A stretch of DNA of 64,000 bases from Niallia circulans (GTDB lineage: Bacteria > Bacillota > Bacilli > Bacillales > Cytobacillaceae), in assembly GCF_003726095.1 (NCBI RefSeq), contig NZ_CP026031.1, positions 2,108,001 through 2,172,000 on the forward strand. Reading direction: 5' to 3'. The position numbers and the translations under genes were made by a program. Within the stretch, counting starts at the first letter, position 1; every line of letters begins with the position of its first letter. The notes beneath the pieces are model-generated. The model was not told the DNA's origin. It searched no databases and saw only the letters and a program-made list of their open reading frames with translations. Below, one piece after another: positions 7,301-15,313 of this stretch.

Positions 7301-8104
7301 TCAAATAGTAAGAAAAGGATCCAGATCACTAAACGGCCGAGGGTGCCTTTCTCGATACTCCTTTGGTGTACATTGTTTTATCTTTAGAAAGTTTCGATTA
7401 AATGAACGTATACTTTCATAACCACATAAAAAAGCTATCTCCGAGATATTTTTCTCTGAATAGATTAAAAGATAGGATGCATGATTCACTCTTGTTCCGT
7501 TTAAAAAATCAACAAAAGACATATTAACATTATTATTAAAATATTTCGATAAGTAATTATAATTGTACCCTAAGTTACTAGCGATACTTTTTAAAGAAAT
7601 TGCTTCGGTAAAATGATTCTGGATATAAGTTAATAATTTATGTAATAATTCTTGATCTTGCTTTTCTCCTTGAATTAAGCTTGTTTGTCCCATTAGTTCA
7701 GATAATAACAGATAAAGTGATGCTTTTTGTTCAAGAAGATTTGCATTATCATTAAAAAGCGCCTTAGTGAACAGGGTGTTGGCTGCCAATGATAGGTTAA
7801 AAATCGGATTTTTTAGGGAACTATTTTCTATCATTTTATAAAAAGTGGGGACATATTCAGGCGAAAAGACACAAATATTAGCACGAGAATGAGATTTTGT
7901 AATAAATGAATGAATTTCATAAGGCAGTATTAATAAAAATTGTCCAGCACTCACATGATAATTTTTTTGACTAATAATAACTTCCATCTCCCCCTCAAGG
8001 AGGAATAATACTTCAAAGCAACGGTGGAGATGACTTGGAAAGTTTAAATCAACGGTTTGATAGTTTGCTATTAAATTAAAATGGTGTGCTTCATATATTA
8101 ACAT
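7301..8104 (-). CDS. AraC-family transcriptional regulator
   Basis: 267 aa. The N-terminal cupin-like sensing domain (about 10-130) contains SHLHRCFEVLFLLEGEMEV and SAGQFLLILPYEIHSF. The C-terminal double HTH (about 165-255) contains SLKSIASNLGYNYNYLSKYF and ISEIAFLCGYESIRSFNRNF, ending with the usual CTPKEYRE. It is transcribed divergently from the Gfo/Idh-ThuA-Gfo/Idh operon, with about 135 bp between the two starts, so it very likely controls that operon in response to a sugar-type ligand. SD is AAAGGATGG. Ligand unknown. Confidence 0.85.
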   Translation of the reverse strand: MLIYEAHHFNLIANYQTVDLNFPSHLHRCFEVLFLLEGEMEVIISQKNYHVSAGQFLLILPYEIHSFITKSHSRANICVFSPEYVPTFYKMIENSSLKNPIFNLSLAANTLFTKALFNDNANLLEQKASLYLLLSELMGQTSLIQGEKQDQELLHKLLTYIQNHFTEAISLKSIASNLGYNYNYLSKYFNNNVNMSFVDFLNGTRVNHASYLLIYSEKNISEIAFLCGYESIRSFNRNFLKIKQCTPKEYRERHPRPFSDLDPFLTI

Positions 8105-8238
8105 ACGAAAAAAACCATCCTTTAGTGAATACTAAATTTTGTCTAGGATTATATAAGTTTTTACTTGTTGTGTCAAACCTATTGATGATAGATTTATTGG
8201 TAACATCGTTATTTTATTATATGAAAAGGAGACACGCT

Positions 8239-9399
8239 ATGGAAAAACTTAGAATTGGAATGGTCGGCTATAAATTTATGGGTAAAGCACACAGTCATGC
8301 ATATCGGGATCTTCCACTCTTTTTCCCAAATACTGTTCACCCTGAAATGAAGGTTATTTGTGGACGGGATCAAAATGGTGTGACAGTTGCAGCCAAGCAA
8401 TTTGGCTGGGAGGAATATACAACCGACTGGAAGAGCCTGTTAGAACGAGATGACATTGATTTAATCGATATAAACGCACCTAGTAATGTACATAAAGAAA
8501 TTACCATTGCCGCTGCTAAGGCCGGCAAGCATGTTTTTTGCGAAAAACCGTTAGCGCTTACATTAGAAGACTCACGTGAAATGCTTGATTTAGTGGAAGC
8601 TGCTGGTATTAAACATATGGTTGGATTTAACTATCGCTTTGCCCCTGCTGTTATGCTGGCTAAGAAGCTTATAGAGGAAGGACGTCTTGGAGAGATCTAT
8701 CATTTCCGTGCTTGGTATTTACAGGATTGGCTTGTAGATCCCAATTTCCCCCTAGCCTGGAGACTTCAAAAGGAAATCGCTGGTTCCGGTTCTCATGGAG
8801 ACCTTGGGGCGCATCTTATAGATCTGTCTCACTTTTTAATCGGAGATATTACAGAGGTTATTGGTATGAATGAGACCTTTATAAAAGAACGACCAATTCC
8901 TTCACAAATGATGGGCTTATCAGCAAAAGGTAGTGATAGTGATAAAAAAGGTAAAGTAACTGTTGATGACGCGACACTGTTCTTGGCTCGTTTTGCGAAC
9001 GGTGCTTTAGGAAGCTTTGAAGCAACTCGCTTTGCTACAGGGCATCGCAGTACCAATTCCTTTGAAATCAATGGAAGTAAAGGTAGCGTTATCTTCGATT
9101 TTGAGCGTATGAATGAGCTACAAGTGTATTTTACAGATGATAAGGAGGATGTGCAAGGATTTCGACGCGTATTAGCAACTGACCCTTCGCACGCCTTTGC
9201 TGAAAATTGGTGGCCGCCAGGGCATACAATTGGCTATGAGCATACGTTTATTCACGAGATGGTTGAACTTATGGAAGCCTTCCAGCAAGATCGACAGCCT
9301 GTTCCGAACTTTCGTGATGGTGTAAAGTGCCAGGAAGTCTTAGAAGCCGTTGATATATCCATTAAAAATCGTCAATGGATACGAATTTCTGACGTTTAA
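8239..9399 (+). CDS. Gfo/Idh/MocA family oxidoreductase
   Basis: 386 aa from ATG 8239 (SD AAAGGAGA). The N-terminal Rossmann fold starts IGMVGYKFMGKAHSHAYRD, and the family signature CEKPLALT is near residue 100. The C-terminal alpha/beta domain carries GSGSHGDLGAHLIDLSHFLI, with Asp and His in the usual catalytic region. Family members oxidise or reduce sugars and cyclitols with NAD(P). It is first in a three-gene operon with ThuA-like and second Gfo/Idh genes, a pairing typical of trehalose/sucrose-type 3-keto-sugar metabolism. Substrate not established. The N-terminal 51 codons of the longest ORF have no SD and were excluded. Confidence 0.85.
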   Translation: MEKLRIGMVGYKFMGKAHSHAYRDLPLFFPNTVHPEMKVICGRDQNGVTVAAKQFGWEEYTTDWKSLLERDDIDLIDINAPSNVHKEITIAAAKAGKHVFCEKPLALTLEDSREMLDLVEAAGIKHMVGFNYRFAPAVMLAKKLIEEGRLGEIYHFRAWYLQDWLVDPNFPLAWRLQKEIAGSGSHGDLGAHLIDLSHFLIGDITEVIGMNETFIKERPIPSQMMGLSAKGSDSDKKGKVTVDDATLFLARFANGALGSFEATRFATGHRSTNSFEINGSKGSVIFDFERMNELQVYFTDDKEDVQGFRRVLATDPSHAFAENWWPPGHTIGYEHTFIHEMVELMEAFQQDRQPVPNFRDGVKCQEVLEAVDISIKNRQWIRISDV

Positions 9400-9424
9400 A
9401 AAAGTTAAGGGAGCTGCTTATACT

Positions 9425-10162
9425 ATGAAAAAAAATGCATTAATCGTTTGGGGTGGCTGGGATGGTCATCAGCCTGAACAGATAGCAGAAATTTTTAAAA
9501 GAATCCTTGAAGAAGAGAACTTCCGAGTAGAAGTATCTAATTCATTAGACTCCTACGCAGACAAAGAAAAATTAAAAAGCTTAGATCTAATTGTTCCCCA
9601 CTGGACAATGGGAGAAATTGAAAAAAAGTATATCTTAAATATTTCTGAAGCAGTTGCTTCTGGTGTTGGTCTAGCTGGATGCCATGGGGGAATGTGTGAT
9701 TCCTTTCGTAATAATGTTGACTGGCAATTTATGACTGGCGGTAATTGGGTTGCCCATCCTGGAAATGATGGTGTGGAGTACATGGTCAACATAAAACATA
9801 CTTCTAGTCCACTATTAGAAGGACTCTCGGATTTTAAAGTTACCAGTGAGCAATATTACCTTCATTACGATCCAGCTGTTGAAGTGCTAGCTACCACCCG
9901 CTTCCCAGTTATTCATGGACCACACTCTGCTAATAAAGCGGTAGATATGCCTGTAGTTTGGACCAAACGCTGGGGCTTTGGAAATGTGTTTTATAATTCA
10001 TTAGGGCATCAAGCTAATATCGTTGCTATGCCAGAAGTTTCACTCATTATGCGCCGCGGATTTCTATGGGCAGCTGAAGGAAAAAAACGTATCGAAAATG
10101 TAGACACAGCTTCTAGTTATGAAAACGTACGTAACTATACAGGTATGGGGGACAGTCAATAA
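9425..10162 (+). CDS. ThuA-like domain protein
   Basis: 245 aa from ATG 9425 (SD AAGGGAGCTG, long spacer); the longest frame starts earlier but overlaps the preceding gene. It has the ThuA (class I glutamine-amidotransferase-like) fold: NALIVWGGWDGHQPEQ at the start, DLIVPHWTMGEI, GVGLAGCHGGMCDSFR near the nucleophile-elbow position, and HPGNDGVEYMVNI. ThuA proteins accompany Gfo/Idh dehydrogenases in trehalose-utilisation loci. It begins 25 bp after the first oxidoreductase and precedes the second by 51 bp, so they form one operon. Confidence 0.8.
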   Translation: MKKNALIVWGGWDGHQPEQIAEIFKRILEEENFRVEVSNSLDSYADKEKLKSLDLIVPHWTMGEIEKKYILNISEAVASGVGLAGCHGGMCDSFRNNVDWQFMTGGNWVAHPGNDGVEYMVNIKHTSSPLLEGLSDFKVTSEQYYLHYDPAVEVLATTRFPVIHGPHSANKAVDMPVVWTKRWGFGNVFYNSLGHQANIVAMPEVSLIMRRGFLWAAEGKKRIENVDTASSYENVRNYTGMGDSQ

Positions 10163-10213
10163 GGAAGGATACAGCAAATACTATCAGAAACATAATGAAG
10201 CGGAGGATCTCTT

Positions 10214-11317
10214 ATGAGGAAACTTAAAATTGGCATCATTGGTTGTGGAAATATTAGTTCCGTTTATATGGAAAATTGCCCGAAGCTTCCTTATCTCGAG
10301 CTGGTGGCTTGTGCAGATTTAGATACAGGGCGTGCCCGTACTCAAGCCAAAAAATTTGGTATACCATTGGCTTATTCCGTTGCAGAATTACTCTCGGATC
10401 CAGAGATAGAACTAGTGATAAACTTAACGATTCCTAAAGCGCATGCTTCCGTAACCATTCAGGCATTAGAGGCCGGTAAGCATGTCTATACAGAAAAGCC
10501 ACTTGCTGTGACACGCGAGGAAGGACAACTAATTTTAGAAGCCGCTAAAAAGCATAATCTGCTCGTTGGTAGTGCGCCAGATACCTTCTTAGGTGCTGGT
10601 ATTCAAACTGCTGTTAATCTGATTGAGCAAGGAGAAATAGGAGTACCAATTGGTGCATCTGCCTTTATGATTGGCCGTGGTCATGAGCATTGGCACCCAG
10701 ACCCTGCCTTTTATTATGATACTGGCGGGGGTCCTATGTTTGATATGGGACCTTACTACTTAACAGCATTAGTGGCTCTATTAGGACCGATTAAACGAAT
10801 TTCTGGTTCCACTCGCATTAGTTACCCAGAAAGAACGATACTTAGTACACCAAAAGCGGGCACGAAATTGAAAGTATCAATACCTACGCATATTTCAGGA
10901 GTGATTGATTTCGCTTCAGGTGTAATTGGAAGCATTACGACGAGCTTCGATGCTTTCGGAGGTACATCGTTACCTCCTATTGAAGTCTATGGAAGTGAAG
11001 GTACATTACTTGTTCCTGACCCTAACACCTTCAGCGGTCCTGTGAAAATAAGAAAACGTGATGAAAAAGAATTTAAAGAAGTTCCTCTTACTTATGGATA
11101 TACCCAAAACAATAGAGGTCTAGGCGTTGCTGACATGGCTAGAGCGATTATCGAAGGTGGAAAATATCGCGCAAATAGTGATTTAGCGTATCACGTTTTA
11201 GAGGCGATGTATGGCTTCCATGATTCATCAGATAATGGTCAGCATTATCTGATGAAAAGTACGTGCGACCGCCCAAAATCCTTGCCCTTAGAGGGACAGG
11301 AAAAGGAATTCGATTAG
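10214..11317 (+). CDS. Gfo/Idh/MocA family oxidoreductase (second)
   Basis: 367 aa, ATG after GCGGAGGATCTCTT. The Rossmann motif is IGIIGCGNISSVYM, the family signature TEKPLAVT is near residue 97, and the substrate domain has DTGGGPMFDMGPYYLTALVA. It is only distantly similar to the first oxidoreductase of the operon, so the two probably act on different steps or substrates. Last gene of the operon, followed by a hairpin. Exact reaction unknown. Confidence 0.85.
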   Translation: MRKLKIGIIGCGNISSVYMENCPKLPYLELVACADLDTGRARTQAKKFGIPLAYSVAELLSDPEIELVINLTIPKAHASVTIQALEAGKHVYTEKPLAVTREEGQLILEAAKKHNLLVGSAPDTFLGAGIQTAVNLIEQGEIGVPIGASAFMIGRGHEHWHPDPAFYYDTGGGPMFDMGPYYLTALVALLGPIKRISGSTRISYPERTILSTPKAGTKLKVSIPTHISGVIDFASGVIGSITTSFDAFGGTSLPPIEVYGSEGTLLVPDPNTFSGPVKIRKRDEKEFKEVPLTYGYTQNNRGLGVADMARAIIEGGKYRANSDLAYHVLEAMYGFHDSSDNGQHYLMKSTCDRPKSLPLEGQEKEFD

Positions 11318-11344
11318 AAACACAAGCAAAATAAAAATATCTTT

Positions 11345-11377
11345 CCCTGTACTTCGAGCTTTTATCGAAGTGCAGGG
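11345..11377 (+). terminator. Hairpin after sugar operon
   Basis: CCCTGTACTTCGA and TCGAAGTGCAGGG pair around GCTTTTA, 28 bp after the operon. The following TTAAAATT is a weak T-tract, so termination may be inefficient. Confidence 0.55.
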
Positions 11378-11443
11378 TTAAAATTAAAGACTAAACAATA
11401 AATTGCCTTTATCCCCTTGCTGGAGAAAATTTGATGAACGTAA

Positions 11444-12233
11444 TCAATTACTATTATCTTGCCGATTAAGATATACCTTACTGCGAATCAATTCATCCAT
11501 AGCCTTTCCTATAAACATCTCTTCTTCTTTGTTAAAAGCACTAGGAAATAAGTAAGGATTTGGCTCCTCAAAAGAACCTTCATTATTTTCGAGCTGTTTT
11601 CTCGCTACATCATCTAATAGTGGTTCTACTTTAGGTTTCATAACAGATACCAACTCTTCAATGTATGCAAGAACGTTAGTATCATTAGGTGCCTTTCCTT
11701 CTTAAATAAATCGTTTCATTTTACCAGTCCATGTGGCCATTTCCTTTTCTAATTCAAGTTGCACAGTAAGCGAGTGTAGCTTATTATGCACCGAATCGGA
11801 CGAATGTTCACTAATCCAACGATTTCGAGCTTCCTCATTTTTCAAAGCATGAATGAGTACAAGCAACGAATCGTGATTGACGGGTTCGGGTCCGGAAACG
11901 ATACTTTGAACGCGGGTAATGGCTTGTAAAACCGTTTCCAATCTGTTTTCGCTTTTCTTCCAGCATCTGTGCATAATTGACCAGTGTCATTGCTAAATTT
12001 TGCTCCGGTTGCTTAAGATATTCTGAAATTTCTCCAAGTGACAAATCCAAAAACTTTAGTAATAATATTTTTTGAAGCTGAGCGATGGAATTGTTGTTAT
12101 AGATCCGATGTTCATGTTCTGTGTATCCAGAAGGTTTCAATAGCTCCATCTGATCATAGTGACGCAGTGTTCGTTCAGTGACTCCAGTTAGCTTTGCAAA
12201 TTCTCCAATAGAGTAATTTTTCTCTATTGACAT
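11444..12233 (-). pseudogene. MerR-family regulator, frameshifted and stop-interrupted
   Basis: ATG 12233 (SD GGGAGTGAT) opens a clear MerR DNA-binding domain: YSIGEFAKLTGVTERTLRHY, then EHRIYNNNSIAQLQKILLLK. After ~100 codons the frame shifts near 11945, and the natural protein continues in the overlapping frame (LETVLQAITRVQSIV ... MATWTGKMKRFI). TAA at 11704-11702 interrupts this. The same frame reopens as EGKAPNDTNVLAYIEELVSV and runs to 11444. The original protein was about 260 aa with a C-terminal effector domain. No target gene such as an efflux pump lies beside it. The isolated N-terminal domain could still bind DNA. Confidence 0.75.
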
Positions 12234-12268
12234 TTGTTATCACTCCCTTTCATATTGAACTTTAACAC

Positions 12269-12283
12269 TTGACGTTACGTCAA
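12269..12283. promoter_or_regulatory. Palindromic MerR-type operator
   Basis: TTGACGTTACGTCAA is a 15-nt palindrome (mismatch only at the centre) 36 bp upstream of the merR start. The form is typical of promoters autoregulated by MerR proteins of the TTGAC...GTCAA group. The site survives although the regulator gene is broken. Confidence 0.6.
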
Positions 12284-12727
12284 AAGCAAGGACTTTTTTC
12301 AATTTTACTTTTATTATAGGAAACTTAAATTAATGATTGTCTGTTCATCACCAAATCTGATACATTAGCTGCTGGTAATTACAAAATCCAACTAGTTTTT
12401 TATAATACATTGCAACTTTCTTCGAATTTATCATTATTCTTGTTTTTTTCATTAAAAATAGTTAACATACCTTGTCATCCCCCTAACATCATTTCTTTTA
12501 ACTTAGGCTTAAATTCTAATGCATGAGACACAGCATAAATTTCTGGTAATAAGACTAATCACCATGACCAACCATTGATTTCAGTTTACTTTAAAATAAT
12601 AAAAAACATAATAAAAAACATAATAAAAAACATAATAAAAAAGATACCAAATAGTAAATCTTCTAATTGCCAAACTTCACCAAATCACTTACAATAAAAG
12701 GTATAAATGACCATATTTGGAGGTATT
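12284..12727. repeat. AT-rich gap with 12-nt tandem repeat
   Basis: The 445-bp gap holds no supported gene. At 12601-12636 the unit AAAAAACATAAT occurs three times perfectly, with partial copies on both sides (12593-12642). This is probably slippage-generated low-complexity DNA. Confidence 0.6.
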
Positions 12728-12982
12728 ATGAAAACAAAACAATTTACAATAGGTTATAATTGGGTTGTAACAATCCACGAAGAATATTCCTTATTCAAAG
12801 ATTTAGCCAATGAATTTAAATACTCAGTTGTTGACTCAGATAATGAAACAATTACTATCTTTACAGTTTCTAATTCTCATGTAGATTTTGAACACACATC
12901 TTATAATCTACATCCTGTAGTTGGTTTCGATGACCAACGTACCATTGAAATCAAACATAAACCTTATGAAGAAGAAGAATAA
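12728..12982 (+). CDS. Hypothetical protein, 84 aa
   Basis: ATG 12728 has TTTGGAGGTATT directly in front, and the upstream in-frame ATG overlaps this SD. The product (MKTKQFTIGYNWVVTIHEEY ... HKPYEEEE) is soluble and acidic, predicted mainly beta, with no cysteine and an acidic C-terminus. It has its own strong terminator, so it is a monocistronic gene. No family recognised. Confidence 0.6.
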   Translation: MKTKQFTIGYNWVVTIHEEYSLFKDLANEFKYSVVDSDNETITIFTVSNSHVDFEHTSYNLHPVVGFDDQRTIEIKHKPYEEEE

Positions 12983-13004
12983 GGCATTGTGCCTTATTTT
13001 TTTT
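12978..13004 (+). terminator. Intrinsic terminator
   Basis: AATAAGGCA-TTG-TGCCTTATT followed by TTTTTT. The stem begins in the last codons of the 84-aa gene. Confidence 0.8.
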
Positions 13005-13008
13005 GATT

Positions 13009-13039
13009 AAAAAAGACCTCACCAATTAAGGTGAAGGTT
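13009..13039 (-). terminator. Intrinsic terminator
   Basis: On the minus strand ACCTTCACC and GGTGAGGT pair (one bulged base), then CTTTTTT. It faces the 12978 terminator and probably serves the small membrane gene ending at 13200. Confidence 0.6.
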
Positions 13040-13199
13040 TTCTACGATTTTTAATTTTAGTCAAAATAAATATTAGATATTTCTCTTTAACAGTCCAGGT
13101 AACATAATCAATCCAAATAAATGGAACTATTTACCATAATGATCACCCTGCAAAATGCTGCATCTACAACAATAATGCCAGTAAAAAGGAAAGCCTTCA

Positions 13200-13406
13200 T
13201 TACTTTTGGATTAATTTTATTAAATGATGAGCAGAGATTGCGGATACCGGTATAACAATAAGCCCAATAATTATAATAGTAAATAAATCAGCTGTCGGAC
13301 TTAATGGAATCCATCTATTGAACACATAACCTACTAATTTCACATACACTACAAAAAAAACTATCATTATAAAATAAAAAATTATACTATTTTTATATCT
13401 GTTCAT
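13200..13406 (-). CDS. Small two-TM membrane protein, 68 aa
   Basis: ATG 13406 with GGGAGAGAATTGGAA upstream; a TTG two codons earlier is the alternative. Two helices, about residues 8-28 (IIFYFIMIVFFVVYVKLVGY) and 40-60 (LFTIIIIGLIVIPVSAISAH), leave almost no soluble part. No family recognised. Single gene, about 160 bp before its terminator. Confidence 0.5.
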   Translation of the reverse strand: MNRYKNSIIFYFIMIVFFVVYVKLVGYVFNRWIPLSPTADLFTIIIIGLIVIPVSAISAHHLIKLIQK

Positions 13407-13616
13407 TTCCAATTCTCTCCCTTTTTGTATTTTATTATCCTCATATTAACTCTAAGTATGAAATATTTCTTTAATTTTTTGATTTAATAAAGAAAAAATG
13501 CCCATTCCAAAGAACAGGGATGTGTGAGGTAATCATATTGTATAACATATCCATTCAGATCATTTTATAGCATTTTGTCTTCAGGATAGTCTAAATTCCA
13601 GTTTTTCTTAGAAGGC

Positions 13617-13798
13617 TTAACCTCTTTTAAACTTAGCAAGAGTAGTATTAAGTGCTTTAGCAATTTTTGTGGCTTTATCCCTCTTTTTAACGATATAAGT
13701 TTTAGAAGATTCATTCTTAATAATAATAGTTCCACATTAAAAGATTTATTTATAGTCTCACTGTCTACAATAACTAATTCTTCAATTACCCTTTTCAC
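13617..13798 (-). pseudogene. Small gene with probable single-base frameshift
   Basis: The frame starting at GTG 13798 reads MKRVIEELVIVDSETINKSF and then turns into an implausible Leu-rich stretch. The neighbouring frame from about 13730 reads more like protein (IIIKNESSKTYIVKKRDKAT, then KIAKALNTTLAKFKRG) and stops at 13617. I infer one lost or gained base. No SD is visible at the start, so this may itself be a remnant. Family unknown. Confidence 0.3.
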
Positions 13799-13799
13799 A

Positions 13800-14369
13800 A
13801 TTTAACGTTTGTGATTAAAAGTCATTCTAACTAAAAATTTTTGAGGTATTATTTTTTTGAATTATCTTTTACTATTTTTAACCATAGTTAAAAACATAAT
13901 GATGATAAAAATAATTGTAAATACAAATTATGTTAAACAATTTATTATCCCTCTAACTATATTCAATCGCTATTTTGAATGAATATCTAAAAGAACCAAA
14001 GGTTTGTTGACTTTTATAATTTTCTGTATCAAATTGGATTCGAAAGGGAAAAGCAACGAATTGAAAATTACTTTCCTTTTCCATGTTTGGCAGTTTTAAA
14101 TCAAGTAACTTCCTTGATTTTGGAGAAATACTGCTTGGCAATCGGATACCTCTTCAAGTTTTGCACACTAAGATTTTCCCCTGGTGCATGTATATGTGTA
14201 CATCAATGAAATAACATTATTCCTTCCATTTGAACAGCAGACTGGAATAACAAAAACCCTAAAAAACCGTGTGGAATATCCATTTTTTCAAAAAAAGGTT
14301 TACAAGATTGGCATTCGAGGATATAATTACCAATGTGAGAACAAAAAAAATCGAAGGAGGTTGAATAAA
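13800..14369. other. Intergenic stretch, possible gene remnant
   Basis: No ORF here has an SD. A minus-strand open frame at 13953-14141 (IRLPSSISPKSRKLLDLKLP ...) reads like protein but has no start codon context and a stop just upstream, so it may be a gene fragment of unknown family. Confidence 0.3.
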
Positions 14370-14465
14370 ATGATCAGAATTTTACCAGAATTAAACAATG
14401 TAGTACTAATTGAATATTTAACGTACACGAATTCAACCGCTTCGGAATGGGATTATTTATCTTAG
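14370..14465 (+). CDS. 31-aa peptide with near-perfect SD
   Basis: ATG 14370 follows AAGGAGGTTGAATAAA, one of the best SD sequences in the window. The product is MIRILPELNNVVLIEYLTYT followed by NSTASEWDYLS: soluble, acidic, no membrane helix. It is followed by two consecutive terminators. A longer in-frame extension (from 14184) has no SD and is rejected. Unknown function. Leaderless, non-basic and short, it could be a regulatory peptide or the coding part of a dual-function small RNA. Confidence 0.5.
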   Translation: MIRILPELNNVVLIEYLTYTNSTASEWDYLS

Positions 14466-14488
14466 TTTTCATTTAACTAAAATTATCC

Positions 14489-14519
14489 AACCGCAGGGTA
14501 GTCGTGTCCTGCGGTTTTA
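14489..14519 (+). terminator. Intrinsic terminator 1 of 2
   Basis: AACCGCAGG and CCTGCGGTT pair around GTAGTCGTGT, then TTAT. About 25 bp after the 31-aa ORF. Confidence 0.75.
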
Positions 14520-14532
14520 TTATGCCCTTTTT

Positions 14533-14565
14533 AAGCCGCAGATCAGTCTATTTGCGGTTTTTTTG
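14533..14565 (+). terminator. Intrinsic terminator 2 of 2
   Basis: AAGCCGCA and TGCGGTTT pair around GATCAGTCTATT, then a T7 run. It shares the CCGCAG arm with the hairpin 14 bp upstream, as if one arose by duplication. Confidence 0.75.
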
Positions 14566-14624
14566 TGCACTCACGAGAAAAAAATTCCATTTATGGAAAA
14601 ATTTAAACTAGGAGTGAAAGAAAA

Positions 14625-14765
14625 ATGACATTAAATCTAATTTTTTTAACAGTTACGTTTAAGAAAAAGCAATATACAAATGCTGAATTTTTACAAGAAA
14701 TTGAAATGGAAAAGAGAATAGAAGAAAATCGCAGAAAACTCCATGAAATGGGCTATAGGTTGTAA
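14625..14765 (+). CDS. YrzI family small protein 1, 46 aa
   Basis: ATG 14625, SD AGGAGTGAAAGAAA. The N-terminal motif MTLNLIFLTVTFKKKQYTN is the pattern of the Bacillus YrzI family: a short hydrophobic beta/helix segment followed by a basic turn. An amphipathic, charged helix follows (EFLQEIEMEKRIEENRRKLH). Function of the family is unknown. First of three homologous ORFs in tandem, 26 bp before the next. In B. subtilis yrzI also lies near the yrhC/mccB region. Confidence 0.65.
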   Translation: MTLNLIFLTVTFKKKQYTNAEFLQEIEMEKRIEENRRKLHEMGYRL

Positions 14766-14791
14766 AACATTCACATATAGGAGGTGAAGAC

Positions 14792-14944
14792 ATGACCTTA
14801 AATATTTTCTTTATTACCATAACTATAAATAGGAAAAGACCGACGGAAGAAGAACAGAATCATTTACAGGAGATCGAGCAAATATTCGAAGAAACGAAAA
14901 CAAAGCAAATTCGTTCTGGATATTTTTCAAATTTCCATTACTAA
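14792..14944 (+). CDS. YrzI family small protein 2, 50 aa
   Basis: ATG 14792, SD AGGAGGTGAAGAC. It starts MTLNIFFITITINRKRPTEE, matching the first copy in the hydrophobic MTLNxxFxTxT start and the basic turn, then an acidic helix (HLQEIEQIFEETKTK) and an aromatic tail (GYFSNFHY). The sequence has diverged from its neighbours well beyond the N-terminus, so the array is old, not a recent duplication. Confidence 0.65.
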   Translation: MTLNIFFITITINRKRPTEEEQNHLQEIEQIFEETKTKQIRSGYFSNFHY

Positions 14945-14966
14945 TAATAAATAGGAGGTATTAACT

Positions 14967-15104
14967 ATGATAATAAATATGCTGTTTTTTACCATTACCG
15001 TTCATCCCAAAAAGATGACAGCCGAAGAAATTACTCATCAGCAAATGATTGAAGAAATCATGGAAGAAAATAGAAGAAAACAATATTCAATCATACGTTT
15101 CTAA
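14967..15104 (+). CDS. YrzI family small protein 3, 45 aa
   Basis: ATG 14967, SD AGGAGGTATTAACT. The start MIINMLFFTITVHPKKMTAE is the same hydrophobic block plus basic turn, then MIEEIMEENRRKQYS. It keeps the E-E-N-R-R-K segment of copy 1. It is part of the same transcription unit, with only short spacers and no internal terminator. Confidence 0.65.
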   Translation: MIINMLFFTITVHPKKMTAEEITHQQMIEEIMEENRRKQYSIIRF

Positions 15105-15145
15105 AAAAATAGAAAAAAATAAAAATTAAGGAGAGGTGGATAAAA

Positions 15146-15208
15146 ATGTTTTTAATTATTTTACAGAGTCGACAATCAATCTTATGGGCGGATAAAGACA
15201 CAGACTAA
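15146..15208 (+). CDS. 20-aa peptide ending the YrzI array
   Basis: ATG 15146 with SD GGAGAGGTGGATAAAA. The product is MFLIILQSRQSILWADKDTD. The hydrophobic start (MFLIIL) echoes the YrzI-type N-termini, but the family turn and helix are absent. Either a truncated fourth copy or a separate micropeptide. The strong SD argues that it is translated. Confidence 0.45.
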   Translation: MFLIILQSRQSILWADKDTD

Positions 15209-15251
15209 CGTAGGGAAAGAGATATAATGTAGCAAGCCACCAAGCATGAAG

Positions 15252-15313
15252 AAATAAGAAAAGAACAAACAGTGGGAAACAGTAAGCCACACTGCTTGTT
15301 CTTTTCTTATTTT
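15252..15313. terminator. Bidirectional terminator between YrzI array and fbp
   Basis: A 17-bp stem (AAATAAGAAAAGAACAA with TTGTTCTTTTCTTATTT) encloses a smaller CAGTG/CACTG stem. T-runs on both sides serve the plus-strand array and the minus-strand fbp, whose stop codon lies inside the stem. Confidence 0.75.

Noticed and set aside
12593..12645. Tandem repeat as a CRISPR-like or iteron array
   Set aside because: Repeat units are contiguous 12-mers without spacers and very A-rich; no replication or Cas gene nearby.
13953..14141. Minus-strand 62-aa frame
   Set aside because: Protein-like composition but no start signal and a stop just upstream; kept only as a possible remnant.
14184..14369. 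Upstream extension of the 31-aa ORF
   Set aside because: No SD at the distal ATG and implausible composition, whereas the internal ATG has an excellent SD.
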